Part shown: positions 7,996 to 15,763 of the stretch, in pieces
Layout: every line of letters starts with the position of its first letter
How positions within the stretch are numbered: the stretch's first letter is position 1
DNA from: a bacterium TMED144
GTDB taxonomy: Bacteria > Fidelibacterota > Marinisomatia > Marinisomatales > TCS55
DNA length: 21,948 nucleotides
Direction of reading: 5' to 3'
Assembly (NCBI GenBank): GCA_002170005.2
Contig: NHGT02000002.1
Location: 14,399 to 36,346, forward strand
Position numbers and translations under genes: made by a program
The notes under the pieces: model-generated
What the model was told of the DNA's origin: nothing
Database searches by the model: none
What the model saw: the letters and a program-made list of their open reading frames with translations, nothing else

Positions 7996-10900
7996 CTATT
8001 TATCTATATAAAGATTAATTTCGTTTCCATTTATTTCGGTTCGCTTTGTTTTTCCATTTGGCCAGGTACTGATTATAAACTCAGCATTTTGTTTGACGCC
8101 TAGTATTTGTACCGGTGAATCTTGAGATAAATAACCTGCACCCGATCGGATTTCTCTTTTAGGTCCTTTGCTACCATCAGAATATTCAATTTGAACACTA
8201 CTGCCGAAAGCTAAAGGATTTTTCTTTGGTCCATGTAGCCTTACGCTTAAACCAGGTTTAGAAAGTTTATTTTTAAAGAGCATTGTTTGGGCTCCATTTT
8301 GAGTCACAATCAAATCAACTTTTTTGTCATTATTAAAATCTGCGAAAGCTGATCCTCTTTGTTCACCGTAAACTAAGATACCACTTTCTTGGCCTGGCAT
8401 GGTCTTGAAATTACCTTCACCATCGCCCAATATGATCAAGCCTCTTCCTGAGTCATTTCTGTCAGTTTCTCTTTGAACAGCAAAAAAGTTTTGGCTTATA
8501 AAAATGTCATCATTTCCATCACCATTCATGTCTGAAACACCAGCATGCATTCCGGTAGTCATTTGTGTTTCAAATGGTAACTTTACCGGAATAAATCCTT
8601 TTTTTGAATTGAGGAAGACCATTGATTCAAGGGTGTTTGCTTCAAGTGAGGGCGCGCTATTCAGCTCATTGCCAAATATATCAAACAAGCTAGATTGTGC
8701 ATAATTTAAAAAGGTTTCCTTTTCATCTCTGATAAATGGCATAGCATTTGACATACATGAAAAACCTCTTTCAGGAACAAGACTGCTAAAATCATCATCA
8801 AAATGTGCTTCAACAATGTCTAGCACATTGTTATTATCAAAATCATCAAAATATACAACCCTTGGATGGTCAGGTGAAAAATGATACTTGGTGTTTAATC
8901 CCCAGTTTGTAGCAACAATATCAATTAAACCATCATTGTTAAAATCTCCAGTGGTAACCCCATTCCACCATCCTTTGTAATTTTTTAATCCTACCTTTTC
9001 TGTAGAGTTCTTAAATCTACCGTTTACATTTTCTAAAATCGTCACTGGGCCCCACTCAAGCGCGATGATAAGATCTTGATCGTTATCGTTATCAATATCA
9101 GAGAAAACTGATGAAGTTACCATTCCAATATCATCTAAAATATCAAGGTTATTTTTGTCCACAATATAGTTTCCATTATCATTGATATATAATTTTGAGG
9201 AGGATGCTTTAGGGTATTCGTTTGGTTTCCACCTCCCACCAACAAAAAGGTCTAGATCTCCATCATTATCAATATCTGATTGGGACATTGGTCCAATCAT
9301 GTCTTCGATAGAATTAATTTTTTCTTCACCAGATCTAGTATAGTTTTTAATTAAACTAGGCCCGATAGCCGCATCTTCGATATTTGAAAATGCTGCCATT
9401 AGACCTACAGTTCCATCAGAATTTGCCGAGCTTAATAGCGCAGTTGCATCTCTTTCTAACTTACTATCGATTGAGAAAGCTGAAAATGCATCACCATCAT
9501 TTCTGTAATAATCAATTGAGCCGCCATTTCCCCCGCCAATAAATACATCTTGATCGTCATCGTTATCTATATCCATCCATAGGACACCCGGTCCAATTTG
9601 ACTAAATCCGTTTGGCAATAGGCTTTGTTTTGAAAAATCATCAAAAGATTTTTCTATATGATTATGGTCTATCAGGTCACTTACATTTTCGTATAGCTGC
9701 TTAATTGACCTATCTTCTTTATTAGGATAGAAAGTATTCTTTTCACGAATTATATATTCTCTATTTGTAAAAAGGGAATCGATTTTTGTTTGGCTTCCAT
9801 TTCTCCATGTAATAGTCGCTGACATTACTTCTTCATCATTAGCTGCAAAAACTTGTAAATGATCGCTTCCAGATAGATATCTTCCCCCTGAAACTATTTC
9901 ACGCGATTGAATAGAATTGTTACCAATAACTTCTATCTTTGCACCTATTGCATTTGTGTTAGGCGCTTTACCTTCAAGGCGCAATGAAATCCTAGGAGAT
10001 TTAGTATTGTTACGAAATAGTCCAACATTTTGATTAAGTCTGTTTATAACAACATCCAGGTCTCCGTCATTGTCGAGGTCGCCAAAAGCCATTCCATGAG
10101 AGATATCCTCTTCTTTTCCAATTCCCCAAGCATCTTTGACCGTTTCAAACTTAAGATTTCCTTTATTTTTGAATGCAATATTCTTTAATTCAAGGGTAGG
10201 AAAATTTAAAAGCATTCTCTTGTATTCATCAAAGGATCGCACCGAAGAAGCCACTTTTTTCTGCTTTTCAATTGAGTCTGAGTCTTGTACATCATAAACA
10301 TGACCTGTTGTAATAAGCATGTCCTCATTTCCATCCAGATCAACATCCATAAATGCACTAGCCCAGGACCATTCAGAAGCGTACGTCTTGCTATACTGAC
10401 CTATTTCACTAAAAGTGTGATCTTTGCGATTTAAAAATAAGGTATTTCTCATGTATTGCGGTCTATTTTCAATTTCACCGATTAATAAAATAGTTGGTAA
10501 CATGGTCCCCATTTGAGTCTTTTTCATAACGTGGGATTGGCTAAGCATATCGGAAACAAAGAAATCAACATAACCGTCTTTATTTAAATCTGAAAAATCA
10601 ACTGACATAGAAGAATTGCTTGTATGTCTTATAGCGGTTTTTTCGATCTGTCTGAAAGATCCGTCTCCATTGTTTATCCATATTCTGTCTGGGCTTTCAA
10701 AATCGTTGCAAATGTAAATATCAGGATGACCATCATTGTTGATATCTCTGAATTGTGCTACTAGTCCCCAATCTCTCAAGTGGCTATCTATTGGACCGCC
10801 ATCAACTGAATAAAAATTTTCTTTAGTGATATCAATTAGATTGAAATTTCCTTTTCCATCATTGAAATAGAATTGATCAACTTCGCCAAATTCAAACCTA

Positions 10901-11649
10901 AAAAGTTTATCTCCTTTAACTTCTGCCTCATATTCTCTATTGAATGGTGGTACAACCTCCCATTTACCATCAGGTGATTCATATAAAGTATTATCAAAAC
11001 TTATGGCAGGCGGCGGTAAAGAGTCGCGCATGGCTATTCGTTTATAGTTTGTAATGTATAAATCTAGGTCACCGTCATTATCAACATCGGCTAGAGCGCT
11101 TGATGTAGATCCAGGATTATTTAGTTTTGAATCCAACTTTTTTTCAACGAAAATTCCATTTCCATCATTTATAAATAGACTATTTGGACCACCTAGTGCA
11201 GTTACAATCAAATCTAAATCTCTATCTCCGTCAACATCAGCAAAAACAGAACCATTTGAATATCTATTTGGAGCTGCAACACCAGCAACTAAAGTAAAGT
11301 CTTCAAACTGCCATTCTCCTTTGTTAATGTAAAGAACATTATCTTCTTTAATTCTGGGTATGTAAATATCTACCAGCCCATCACCATTTACATCACCAAG
11401 CGCTACACCGGATCCATGCATAAGATGTTGGTTTTCTAATATCTCTTTTTCAGATATATTATTAGATGCGTTTACTCCTGAATAAGTAGAAAAGATTTCA
11501 GAAAAACCATCTTGGCCTGTTCCATATAATTCCTCATCAAAAGTTAAATCCCTGAAGTTAATCGGTTCTTGATTATTCCAACCAACCTCATCGGAGCAGC
11601 TTAGAACTATAGCGCACAATAATGATAATAGAAATTTTTTATGTGCCAT
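7996..11649 (-). CDS. Giant two-module VCBS/FG-GAP plus ASPIC-UnbV lipoprotein, CRTAC1-like
   Basis: This is a 1217-residue predicted lipoprotein. I choose the ATG at 11647-11649, which gives a compact signal MAHKKFLLSLLCAIVLSCS with lipobox VLSC (Cys18) and sits one base after the upstream stop (TAAGATG). An ATG at 11671-11673 would add eight residues and overlap the upstream gene. The protein is an internal duplication of architecture. Module 1 (about 35-637) has seven calcium-loop motifs, starting at 86, 138, 188, 302, 354, 435 and 524, and an ASPIC/UnbV domain at about 552-637. Module 2 (about 650-1217) has seven more, near 693, 792, 851, 902, 936, 1040 and 1104, and a second ASPIC/UnbV domain at about 1132-1217. 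Such proteins of about 1100-1200 residues are frequent in Bacteroidota-like genomes, and their function is unknown. It is the last gene of the fabA-ychF operon. Confidence 0.85.
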   Translation of the reverse strand: MAHKKFLLSLLCAIVLSCSDEVGWNNQEPINFRDLTFDEELYGTGQDGFSEIFSTYSGVNASNNISEKEILENQHLMHGSGVALGDVNGDGLVDIYIPRIKEDNVLYINKGEWQFEDFTLVAGVAAPNRYSNGSVFADVDGDRDLDLIVTALGGPNSLFINDGNGIFVEKKLDSKLNNPGSTSSALADVDNDGDLDLYITNYKRIAMRDSLPPPAISFDNTLYESPDGKWEVVPPFNREYEAEVKGDKLFRFEFGEVDQFYFNDGKGNFNLIDITKENFYSVDGGPIDSHLRDWGLVAQFRDINNDGHPDIYICNDFESPDRIWINNGDGSFRQIEKTAIRHTSNSSMSVDFSDLNKDGYVDFFVSDMLSQSHVMKKTQMGTMLPTILLIGEIENRPQYMRNTLFLNRKDHTFSEIGQYSKTYASEWSWASAFMDVDLDGNEDMLITTGHVYDVQDSDSIEKQKKVASSVRSFDEYKRMLLNFPTLELKNIAFKNKGNLKFETVKDAWGIGKEEDISHGMAFGDLDNDGDLDVVINRLNQNVGLFRNNTKSPRISLRLEGKAPNTNAIGAKIEVIGNNSIQSREIVSGGRYLSGSDHLQVFAANDEEVMSATITWRNGSQTKIDSLFTNREYIIREKNTFYPNKEDRSIKQLYENVSDLIDHNHIEKSFDDFSKQSLLPNGFSQIGPGVLWMDIDNDDDQDVFIGGGNGGSIDYYRNDGDAFSAFSIDSKLERDATALLSSANSDGTVGLMAAFSNIEDAAIGPSLIKNYTRSGEEKINSIEDMIGPMSQSDIDNDGDLDLFVGGRWKPNEYPKASSSKLYINDNGNYIVDKNNLDILDDIGMVTSSVFSDIDNDNDQDLIIALEWGPVTILENVNGRFKNSTEKVGLKNYKGWWNGVTTGDFNNDGLIDIVATNWGLNTKYHFSPDHPRVVYFDDFDNNNVLDIVEAHFDDDFSSLVPERGFSCMSNAMPFIRDEKETFLNYAQSSLFDIFGNELNSAPSLEANTLESMVFLNSKKGFIPVKLPFETQMTTGMHAGVSDMNGDGNDDIFISQNFFAVQRETDRNDSGRGLIILGDGEGNFKTMPGQESGILVYGEQRGSAFADFNNDKKVDLIVTQNGAQTMLFKNKLSKPGLSVRLHGPKKNPLAFGSSVQIEYSDGSKGPKREIRSGAGYLSQDSPVQILGVKQNAEFIISTWPNGKTKRTEINGNEINLYIDK

Positions 11650-11650
11650 C

Positions 11651-12136
11651 TTATGCAATACCTTGCCTTTCATTTTCTGTCATTTCTAGGACAATTTCGG
11701 TGCTCTTTTTGAAAGAATCATGTTGATAAATCAAGCTCTTAATATAATAAAAAACAGTTAGAATGTATAGTATATGGAACCACCATTCAGAGATCTTTCC
11801 AATGAAATAAGCCCCATCTGCAATGACCATTGATACAAATAATATTGTTACCATCATAGTGGGTGGATACAATTTTCTCTTAATCACTAACATTCTTTGA
11901 TACAGGTTTTTATCTAGATTGGGGTGTAATTCTAGATATTCTCTAACATTTACTCCGGTCCCAACAAAGAAAAACATCACAAGTGTTTGACCTGCAATGA
12001 AAATGATACTAACAAAAAGATCGAATGTTATATGATCTTGAGCCCAAAAGTTTATATAATGATTTAAACCTATCATTGTTAATCCCACCCCTGATAGAAA
12101 TAACAAGACATAAGAGAAAATCATAAAAAACCACAT
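11651..12136 (-). CDS. Four-helix integral membrane protein of unknown function
   Basis: I do not recognise this 161-residue protein. It has four clear hydrophobic spans, at about residues 3-25, 39-62, 92-112 and 118-134. Polar segments lie between them, including GTGVNVREYLELHPNLDKNLYQRM between spans 2 and 3 (about 62-85). The C-terminal tail (about 137-161) is soluble and charged. No cysteine or haem-ligand pattern stands out; single histidines occur at 26, 35, 76, 121 and 139. The ATG (12134-12136) is preceded by AAGGAAA overlapping the ychF stop region. The gap to ychF is 8 bases and to the VCBS lipoprotein one base, so translational coupling is likely. A role in the export or membrane partnership of the lipoprotein is only a guess from position. 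Confidence 0.75.
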   Translation of the reverse strand: MWFFMIFSYVLLFLSGVGLTMIGLNHYINFWAQDHITFDLFVSIIFIAGQTLVMFFFVGTGVNVREYLELHPNLDKNLYQRMLVIKRKLYPPTMMVTILFVSMVIADGAYFIGKISEWWFHILYILTVFYYIKSLIYQHDSFKKSTEIVLEMTENERQGIA

Positions 12137-12144
12137 AAATTTCC

Positions 12145-13242
12145 TTAAACATTAAAATGGAAATAAATACAATCTCCGTCTTCAACAATGTATTCTTTTC
12201 CCTGTAATTGACTTAAACCGGCTTCTTTTACGTTCTTTTCTGACATTAGTTTCTTTAGATCGTCATATTTTACCACTTCTGCCTTGATAAAACCTTTTTC
12301 AAAATCACTATGGATTACTCCAGCAGCTTCAGGAGCAGTTGAACCTTTTTTTATGGTCCAAGCTTTTACTTCTTTGGGGCCTCCAGTGAAATAGGTCTGC
12401 AAACCTAGCAAATTAAATCCTTCCTGGATTAGTTTATTTAAGCCTGGATTTTTCAATCCATACTCATTTAAAAACTCATTTCTTTCATCTTTATCTAAAA
12501 CAGATATTTCCTGTTCAATTTTCCCACATAATTTTATATATCTGTCGGATTTTTTTGTGACATGTTCTATTAGCTTATTTAAATATAAATTCTGGTCTTT
12601 GTTTAATAAAGTGTTTTCATCAACGTTTGCTACATATAAGAATGGTTTATTTGTTAATAAAAAAAGGGATTTAATAAATTGTGATTCCGCACTATTTGAA
12701 TTGAACTCTTTCGCTAAGTTTCCACCCTCACAGTGCTTCTTAAGCCTAAGAACTATGTCGTGCTCAAATTTGGCATTTTTATTATTTTTAGCCAATTTAA
12801 AAAGCCTTTTTTCACTTTTCTCTAATGTTTCTAAATCTGCCAAAAGTAATTCTGTTTCTATAAGTTCAATATCATTTAATGGGTCTACTTTGCCTTCAAC
12901 ATGGATAATATTTTCATCGTCAAAACATCTCACTACATGAACGATGGCTGATACTTGTCTTATCTGTGATAAAAACTTATTTCCAAGGCCTTCTCCTTTG
13001 CTTGCCCCTTTTACCAAACCAGCAATATCTATGAATTCAACGGTAGCAGGTATAGTTTGTTCAGGTTGGTATATTTCTTCTAAAACATTCAGCCTTGAAT
13101 CTGGGAGTGGCACGATTCCAATATGTGGTTCGATCGTACAAAAAGGATAATTTTCAGCAGGTATGTTAGAGGCAGTTAAGGCATTAAAGATAGTTGATTT
13201 GCCTACATTTGGTAATCCAACTATTCCACATTGGAGTGACAT
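12145..13242 (-). CDS. ychF: Ribosome-binding ATPase YchF (Obg/OLA1 family)
   Basis: YchF is a cytoplasmic P-loop ATPase of the Obg-related GTPase class that binds ribosomes and acts in translation and stress adaptation. The 365-residue length is typical. The P-loop GLPNVGKST spans residues 9-17, and the G3 motif DIAGLVKGASKGEGLG starts at 72. The G4 position reads NVDE (206-209) instead of NKxD, the known basis for ATP preference in this family. An alpha-helical insert lies between about 120 and 195, and a TGS domain fills about 280-365 (AWTIKKGSTAPEAAG to the C-terminus). The start ATG (13240-13242) gives the classic MSLQCGIVGLPNVGKS N-terminus; no clear ribosome-binding site precedes it. 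It lies 14 bases downstream of fabA and 8 bases upstream of the membrane-protein gene. Confidence 0.96.
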   Translation of the reverse strand: MSLQCGIVGLPNVGKSTIFNALTASNIPAENYPFCTIEPHIGIVPLPDSRLNVLEEIYQPEQTIPATVEFIDIAGLVKGASKGEGLGNKFLSQIRQVSAIVHVVRCFDDENIIHVEGKVDPLNDIELIETELLLADLETLEKSEKRLFKLAKNNKNAKFEHDIVLRLKKHCEGGNLAKEFNSNSAESQFIKSLFLLTNKPFLYVANVDENTLLNKDQNLYLNKLIEHVTKKSDRYIKLCGKIEQEISVLDKDERNEFLNEYGLKNPGLNKLIQEGFNLLGLQTYFTGGPKEVKAWTIKKGSTAPEAAGVIHSDFEKGFIKAEVVKYDDLKKLMSEKNVKEAGLSQLQGKEYIVEDGDCIYFHFNV

Positions 13243-13256
13243 GGCTAAAAGTTAAA

Positions 13257-13820
13257 TTAGAAAGGATCTAACGCTGGATCTTTGCCATAGTCCCATTTTA
13301 AAGATTCAAACAATCCAACTTGGAGATCTTTGGCAAAGTATATTGCTTTATCTTTGACTTTTAATACGGCATCCCCCCATACCATATGAGTGGGCCTTGT
13401 TATAAATTTTTTGATATCAATCTGATAAGTAATTTTATTATGATAAGGCCTCACCTGACCCTTGAATTTCAAATCTTTGACCCCTAAAGCTCTACCCTTG
13501 CCTCTGCCGCCTGTCCATGTAAGGAAAAAACCAATTAGCTGCCAAAAACCATCTAAACCAAGACATCCAGGCATGACTGGGTCACTTTTAAAATGACAAT
13601 CAAAAAACCACAGTGATTTAGCGATATCGAGCTCTGCCTTTATTTCACCTTTTTCATATTTACCGCCTTTATCAGAAATATGAAGTATTCTATCGACCAT
13701 GAGCATTGGAGGCATTGGGAGCTTCCCCCTGTCCATGCCAAAAAGTTTTCCCAGGCCTACTTCAATTAATTCTTTTTTTGAAAAAGTAGATTTTCGCTCT
13801 TTTTTAGATAAATTATCCAT
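13257..13820 (-). CDS. fabA: 3-hydroxydecanoyl-ACP dehydratase/isomerase FabA
   Basis: FabA dehydrates 3-hydroxyacyl-ACP and isomerises trans-2- to cis-3-decenoyl-ACP, the branch point to unsaturated fatty acids in type II synthesis. The 187-residue protein has a single hot-dog domain. The active-site segment CHFKSDPVMPGCLGLDGFWQ runs from residue 75, with catalytic His76 and Asp90. The 14-residue spacing equals that of His70 and Asp84 in E. coli FabA. The PVMPGCLGLD signature separates it from FabZ, which lacks the aspartate and has Glu. A short basic N-terminal extension (about 1-20) precedes the domain. It is the first gene of a minus-strand operon with ychF and diverges from the SDR reductase gene. 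Isomerase activity is expected from the FabA-type motif but not shown; FabB was not found in the window. Confidence 0.93.
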   Translation of the reverse strand: MDNLSKKERKSTFSKKELIEVGLGKLFGMDRGKLPMPPMLMVDRILHISDKGGKYEKGEIKAELDIAKSLWFFDCHFKSDPVMPGCLGLDGFWQLIGFFLTWTGGRGKGRALGVKDLKFKGQVRPYHNKITYQIDIKKFITRPTHMVWGDAVLKVKDKAIYFAKDLQVGLFESLKWDYGKDPALDPF

Positions 13821-13853
13821 TGCTAAATATAAACTAAACCAAATATTAATAGC

Positions 13854-13874
13854 GAAATGATTCTATCTCATTTC
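13854..13874. promoter_or_regulatory. Perfect inverted repeat (7-7-7) between fabA and the SDR gene, possible operator
   Basis: GAAATGA (13854-13860) and TCATTTC (13868-13874) are exact reverse complements separated by seven bases. The 21-base palindrome sits in the 101-base divergent region, 33 bases from the fabA start and 47 bases from the SDR start. On the minus strand TTGAAA (13871-13876) overlaps it and could be a -35 element. That layout fits an operator controlling both genes. No regulator is known here, and the site does not match the FapR consensus as I recall it. Confidence 0.45.
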
Positions 13875-13921
13875 AAAGATATATGGTTCTAATTAAATTA
13901 TTACAAAATTTAGGAGATTTT

Positions 13922-14704
13922 ATGTCAGATTGGGTTTTAATACTAGGAGGCTCTACAGGTCATGGTGCGGCAGTTGCTAAAAAGCTAGCTCTTGAAGGTT
14001 ATGGAATTATTTCATTTCATCTAGACAGAGGAGAGGCAAAAAAAATTGCTCAGAAAAATATAGAAGAAATAAATGAATTAACTAATGGTAATTGTCATTA
14101 CTTTAACACCAATGCTGCATCAGAGGAAGTGATGAATGATTATATTCCTAAAATCAAAGAAATCTCAAGCTCAAAACCATTAAAATTAATACTTCACTCT
14201 ATAGCCTTTGGCACAACAACTAATTTTTTTGGGGAAAAGCCTGTAACTGAAAGACAAATGAACATGACAATCCATGTAATGTCAAATTCACTATTATATT
14301 GGACACAAAAGTTGTTTAAAGAGAATTTATTAACCAAAGGTTCTAGAGTAATGGGCCTTACCAGTGAAGGTAATTATCTTGCTATGGAAGGATACGGACC
14401 TGTAAGTGTTGCCAAAGTTGCCATGGAAGCCATAATAAGACAAATCGGTTGGGAATTGGGACAATTTGGTATTACAGCTAATGCAATTCAAGCTGGAGTA
14501 ACACCGACCAGGGCATTAACAAAAATAACTGATAGGTGGGAAGATTGGGTAAGCGCTACTAAAGATCGGAATCCGATGAGAAGAACGACCGAGCCTGAAG
14601 ATGTCGCAGGTACAGTTAAATTATTGATGGATCCAGAAGCAAATTTTATAAACTGTTCAATAATTTATTGTGATGGCGGTGAGCACAGGTCAAGCGCAAT
14701 TTAA
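13922..14704 (+). CDS. Short-chain dehydrogenase, enoyl-ACP reductase-like (FabI/FabL type)
   Basis: This 260-residue Rossmann-fold oxidoreductase starts at ATG 13922 with AGGAG at 13912-13916. An upstream in-frame ATG at 13883 would add 13 non-conserved residues and lies before the ribosome-binding site. Evidence for an enoyl-ACP reductase is HSIAFG (92-97), the Tyr158-x6-Lys165 catalytic pair (YGPVSVAK), GITANAIQAG, and the C-terminal EPEDVAGTVKLL and CDGG. The nucleotide loop GGSTGHG (9-15) is the classical SDR GxxxGxG, not the GxxxxxSxA of true FabI. Ser148, not a second Tyr, occupies the position ten residues before Tyr158. It is therefore closer to FabL-like or FabG-like SDRs. Its position opposite fabA supports a fatty-acid role: reducing enoyl-ACP with NAD(P)H. 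A 3-oxoacyl-ACP reductase remains possible. Its stop lies 6 bases from the converging TPR gene. Confidence 0.8.
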   Translation: MSDWVLILGGSTGHGAAVAKKLALEGYGIISFHLDRGEAKKIAQKNIEEINELTNGNCHYFNTNAASEEVMNDYIPKIKEISSSKPLKLILHSIAFGTTTNFFGEKPVTERQMNMTIHVMSNSLLYWTQKLFKENLLTKGSRVMGLTSEGNYLAMEGYGPVSVAKVAMEAIIRQIGWELGQFGITANAIQAGVTPTRALTKITDRWEDWVSATKDRNPMRRTTEPEDVAGTVKLLMDPEANFINCSIIYCDGGEHRSSAI

Positions 14705-14710
14705 AAAATA

Positions 14711-15088
14711 TTAATTAGAATCAGCTTTATCTATGTCTATTCTTTTTTTAATAAGGGTAACAAGATCATAGCTATCTTTAATAGGTCTTAGTTCAAAGCT
14801 TTTTTCAGCTTCTTTTAGTGCAAAGTCCCACCAATCTTTTTTAGTATACATCAAGGAAAGATTGTAGTGCGCTTCGCTAAGCAAAACAATTTGATCTCTG
14901 TTGATTTTTTCATACATACCCGAGTACAGCCTAGTTACTTCTTTAAACTCTAAAATAGCTTCTTCAATTAGGCCTTTCTGGACATACCATTTCCCTAATT
15001 TCAAATGCCTTTCCGGGTCTTCTTTGCATCCTTGAAATATTACAAGAAGTAAAATAATAAGCGTGTTTTTAATTATGCTGTTCATCAT
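14711..15088 (-). CDS. Small TPR lipoprotein
   Basis: This is a 125-residue predicted lipoprotein. A hydrophobic signal (5-20) ends in FQGC with Cys21 as the lipidated residue. Two TPR-like helical hairpins follow, one containing LGKWYVQKGLIEEAILEFKEV and one containing AHYNLSLMYTKKDWWDFALKEAEKS. I chose the ATG at 15086-15088; the next codon is also ATG, and a TTG at 15098-15100 would extend it by four residues. No clear ribosome-binding site is visible for any of these. Such proteins often act as outer-membrane scaffolds, but its partner is unknown. It follows algH/yqgE on the same strand with 53 bases between, so co-transcription is possible. Confidence 0.75.
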   Translation of the reverse strand: MMNSIIKNTLIILLLVIFQGCKEDPERHLKLGKWYVQKGLIEEAILEFKEVTRLYSGMYEKINRDQIVLLSEAHYNLSLMYTKKDWWDFALKEAEKSFELRPIKDSYDLVTLIKKRIDIDKADSN

Positions 15089-15141
15089 TAACGTATACAA
15101 ATTGCAGTTTATATCATCAATTTTACAAGAAGAAAAAAGAT

Positions 15142-15672
15142 TTATGCGCTTCCACCGTTAATTGATAGATCATCATAGTTAAACCCAAGTGATTCCAATG
15201 CATTATTCCATATCTTTTCACAATCAGTTCCAAAAATTAAATCATTTTTTGCTTTTTGAACAATCCAATCTCCATTTTTAATCTCATTTTCAAGCTGACC
15301 TTTTGACCAGCCAGCATAGCCCGAAATGAATTTTTTGTTTGAAATTCGAATTTCATTTTGATTAAAACCTGTATTATTAGAGAGAAATAGATTTTCTGAA
15401 ATCTTATAACTGCTCTCTTCAAGCTTTTTTTCATCATGGAGCATGAGAATTAAATCTACCATAACCGGCCCCCCTAAAAAAATTGCTCCCTCATTATCGA
15501 AAACTTCTATATTTGGATCAGGATTGGATTTTTTTTGATTTAATTTTTTATTCAGGATTACCCCCATCGATCCATGCGAACTGTGATCACAAATCAAAAT
15601 AACAGATTTAGAAAAAAAAACGTCATTTATATGTGGCATTGATATGATGATTTGATTTTTTAAAAGATGCAT
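15142..15672 (-). CDS. algH: AlgH/YqgE family protein (UPF0301)
   Basis: This 176-residue protein belongs to the UPF0301 family. Family hallmarks are the N-terminal LLKNQIIISMPHINDVFFSKSVILIC, with 'I-S-M-P' and 'F-x-x-S-V-I', then HGSMGVILNK (33-42), FLGGPV (65-70) and SGYAGWSKGQLENEI (116-130). The family was named from an alginate regulator in Pseudomonas, but its molecular role is unresolved; annotation as a transcriptional regulator is weakly founded, since no DNA-binding domain is present. It is probably cytoplasmic, with no signal peptide. The ATG is at 15670-15672, preceded by a purine-rich stretch without a strong Shine-Dalgarno. It diverges from uvrA across a 91-base region. Confidence 0.92.
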   Translation of the reverse strand: MHLLKNQIIISMPHINDVFFSKSVILICDHSSHGSMGVILNKKLNQKKSNPDPNIEVFDNEGAIFLGGPVMVDLILMLHDEKKLEESSYKISENLFLSNNTGFNQNEIRISNKKFISGYAGWSKGQLENEIKNGDWIVQKAKNDLIFGTDCEKIWNNALESLGFNYDDLSINGGSA

Positions 15673-15711
15673 TTTTTTAAATCTTTTCTTTAGTTTAAAT
15701 TAAAAGCTTTT

Positions 15712-15740
15712 TTGAATCACTAATAAAATATTCGTAAATT
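15712..15740 (+). promoter_or_regulatory. Possible sigma-70-type promoter for uvrA
   Basis: TTGAAT (15712-15717) and TAAATT (15735-15740) are separated by 17 bases, each matching four of six consensus positions, and end 23 bases before the uvrA TTG. The region is AT-rich, so the match is weak. I see no LexA box of the CTG-N10-CAG or GAAC-N4-GTTC kind in 15673-15763. Confidence 0.3.
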
Positions 15741-15763
15741 CTAGGTTAAAATTTTACAAAAAA

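Noticed and set aside
8504..11332. Plus-strand open frames (8504-8704 and 11054-11332) opposite the giant lipoprotein
   Set aside because: Both are antisense shadows of repeated DxDxDG codons; neither has a start signal or a known motif.
800..11420. Recurring short DNA words such as ccatcattatt and catcattgtc across both lipoprotein genes
   Set aside because: They are the reverse complement of codons for the repeated NNDG/DNDG calcium-loop motifs, so they reflect protein repeats and not a DNA repeat array or CRISPR.
12557..13150. Two plus-strand frames (12557-12940, 12944-13150) opposite ychF
   Set aside because: The minus strand is a complete YchF with all motifs, and the plus-strand translations are low in recognisable structure.
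13883..13921. Upstream ATG for the SDR gene
   Set aside because: The extra 13 residues precede a strong AGGAG site that serves ATG 13922, and the conserved Rossmann strand begins right after the latter.
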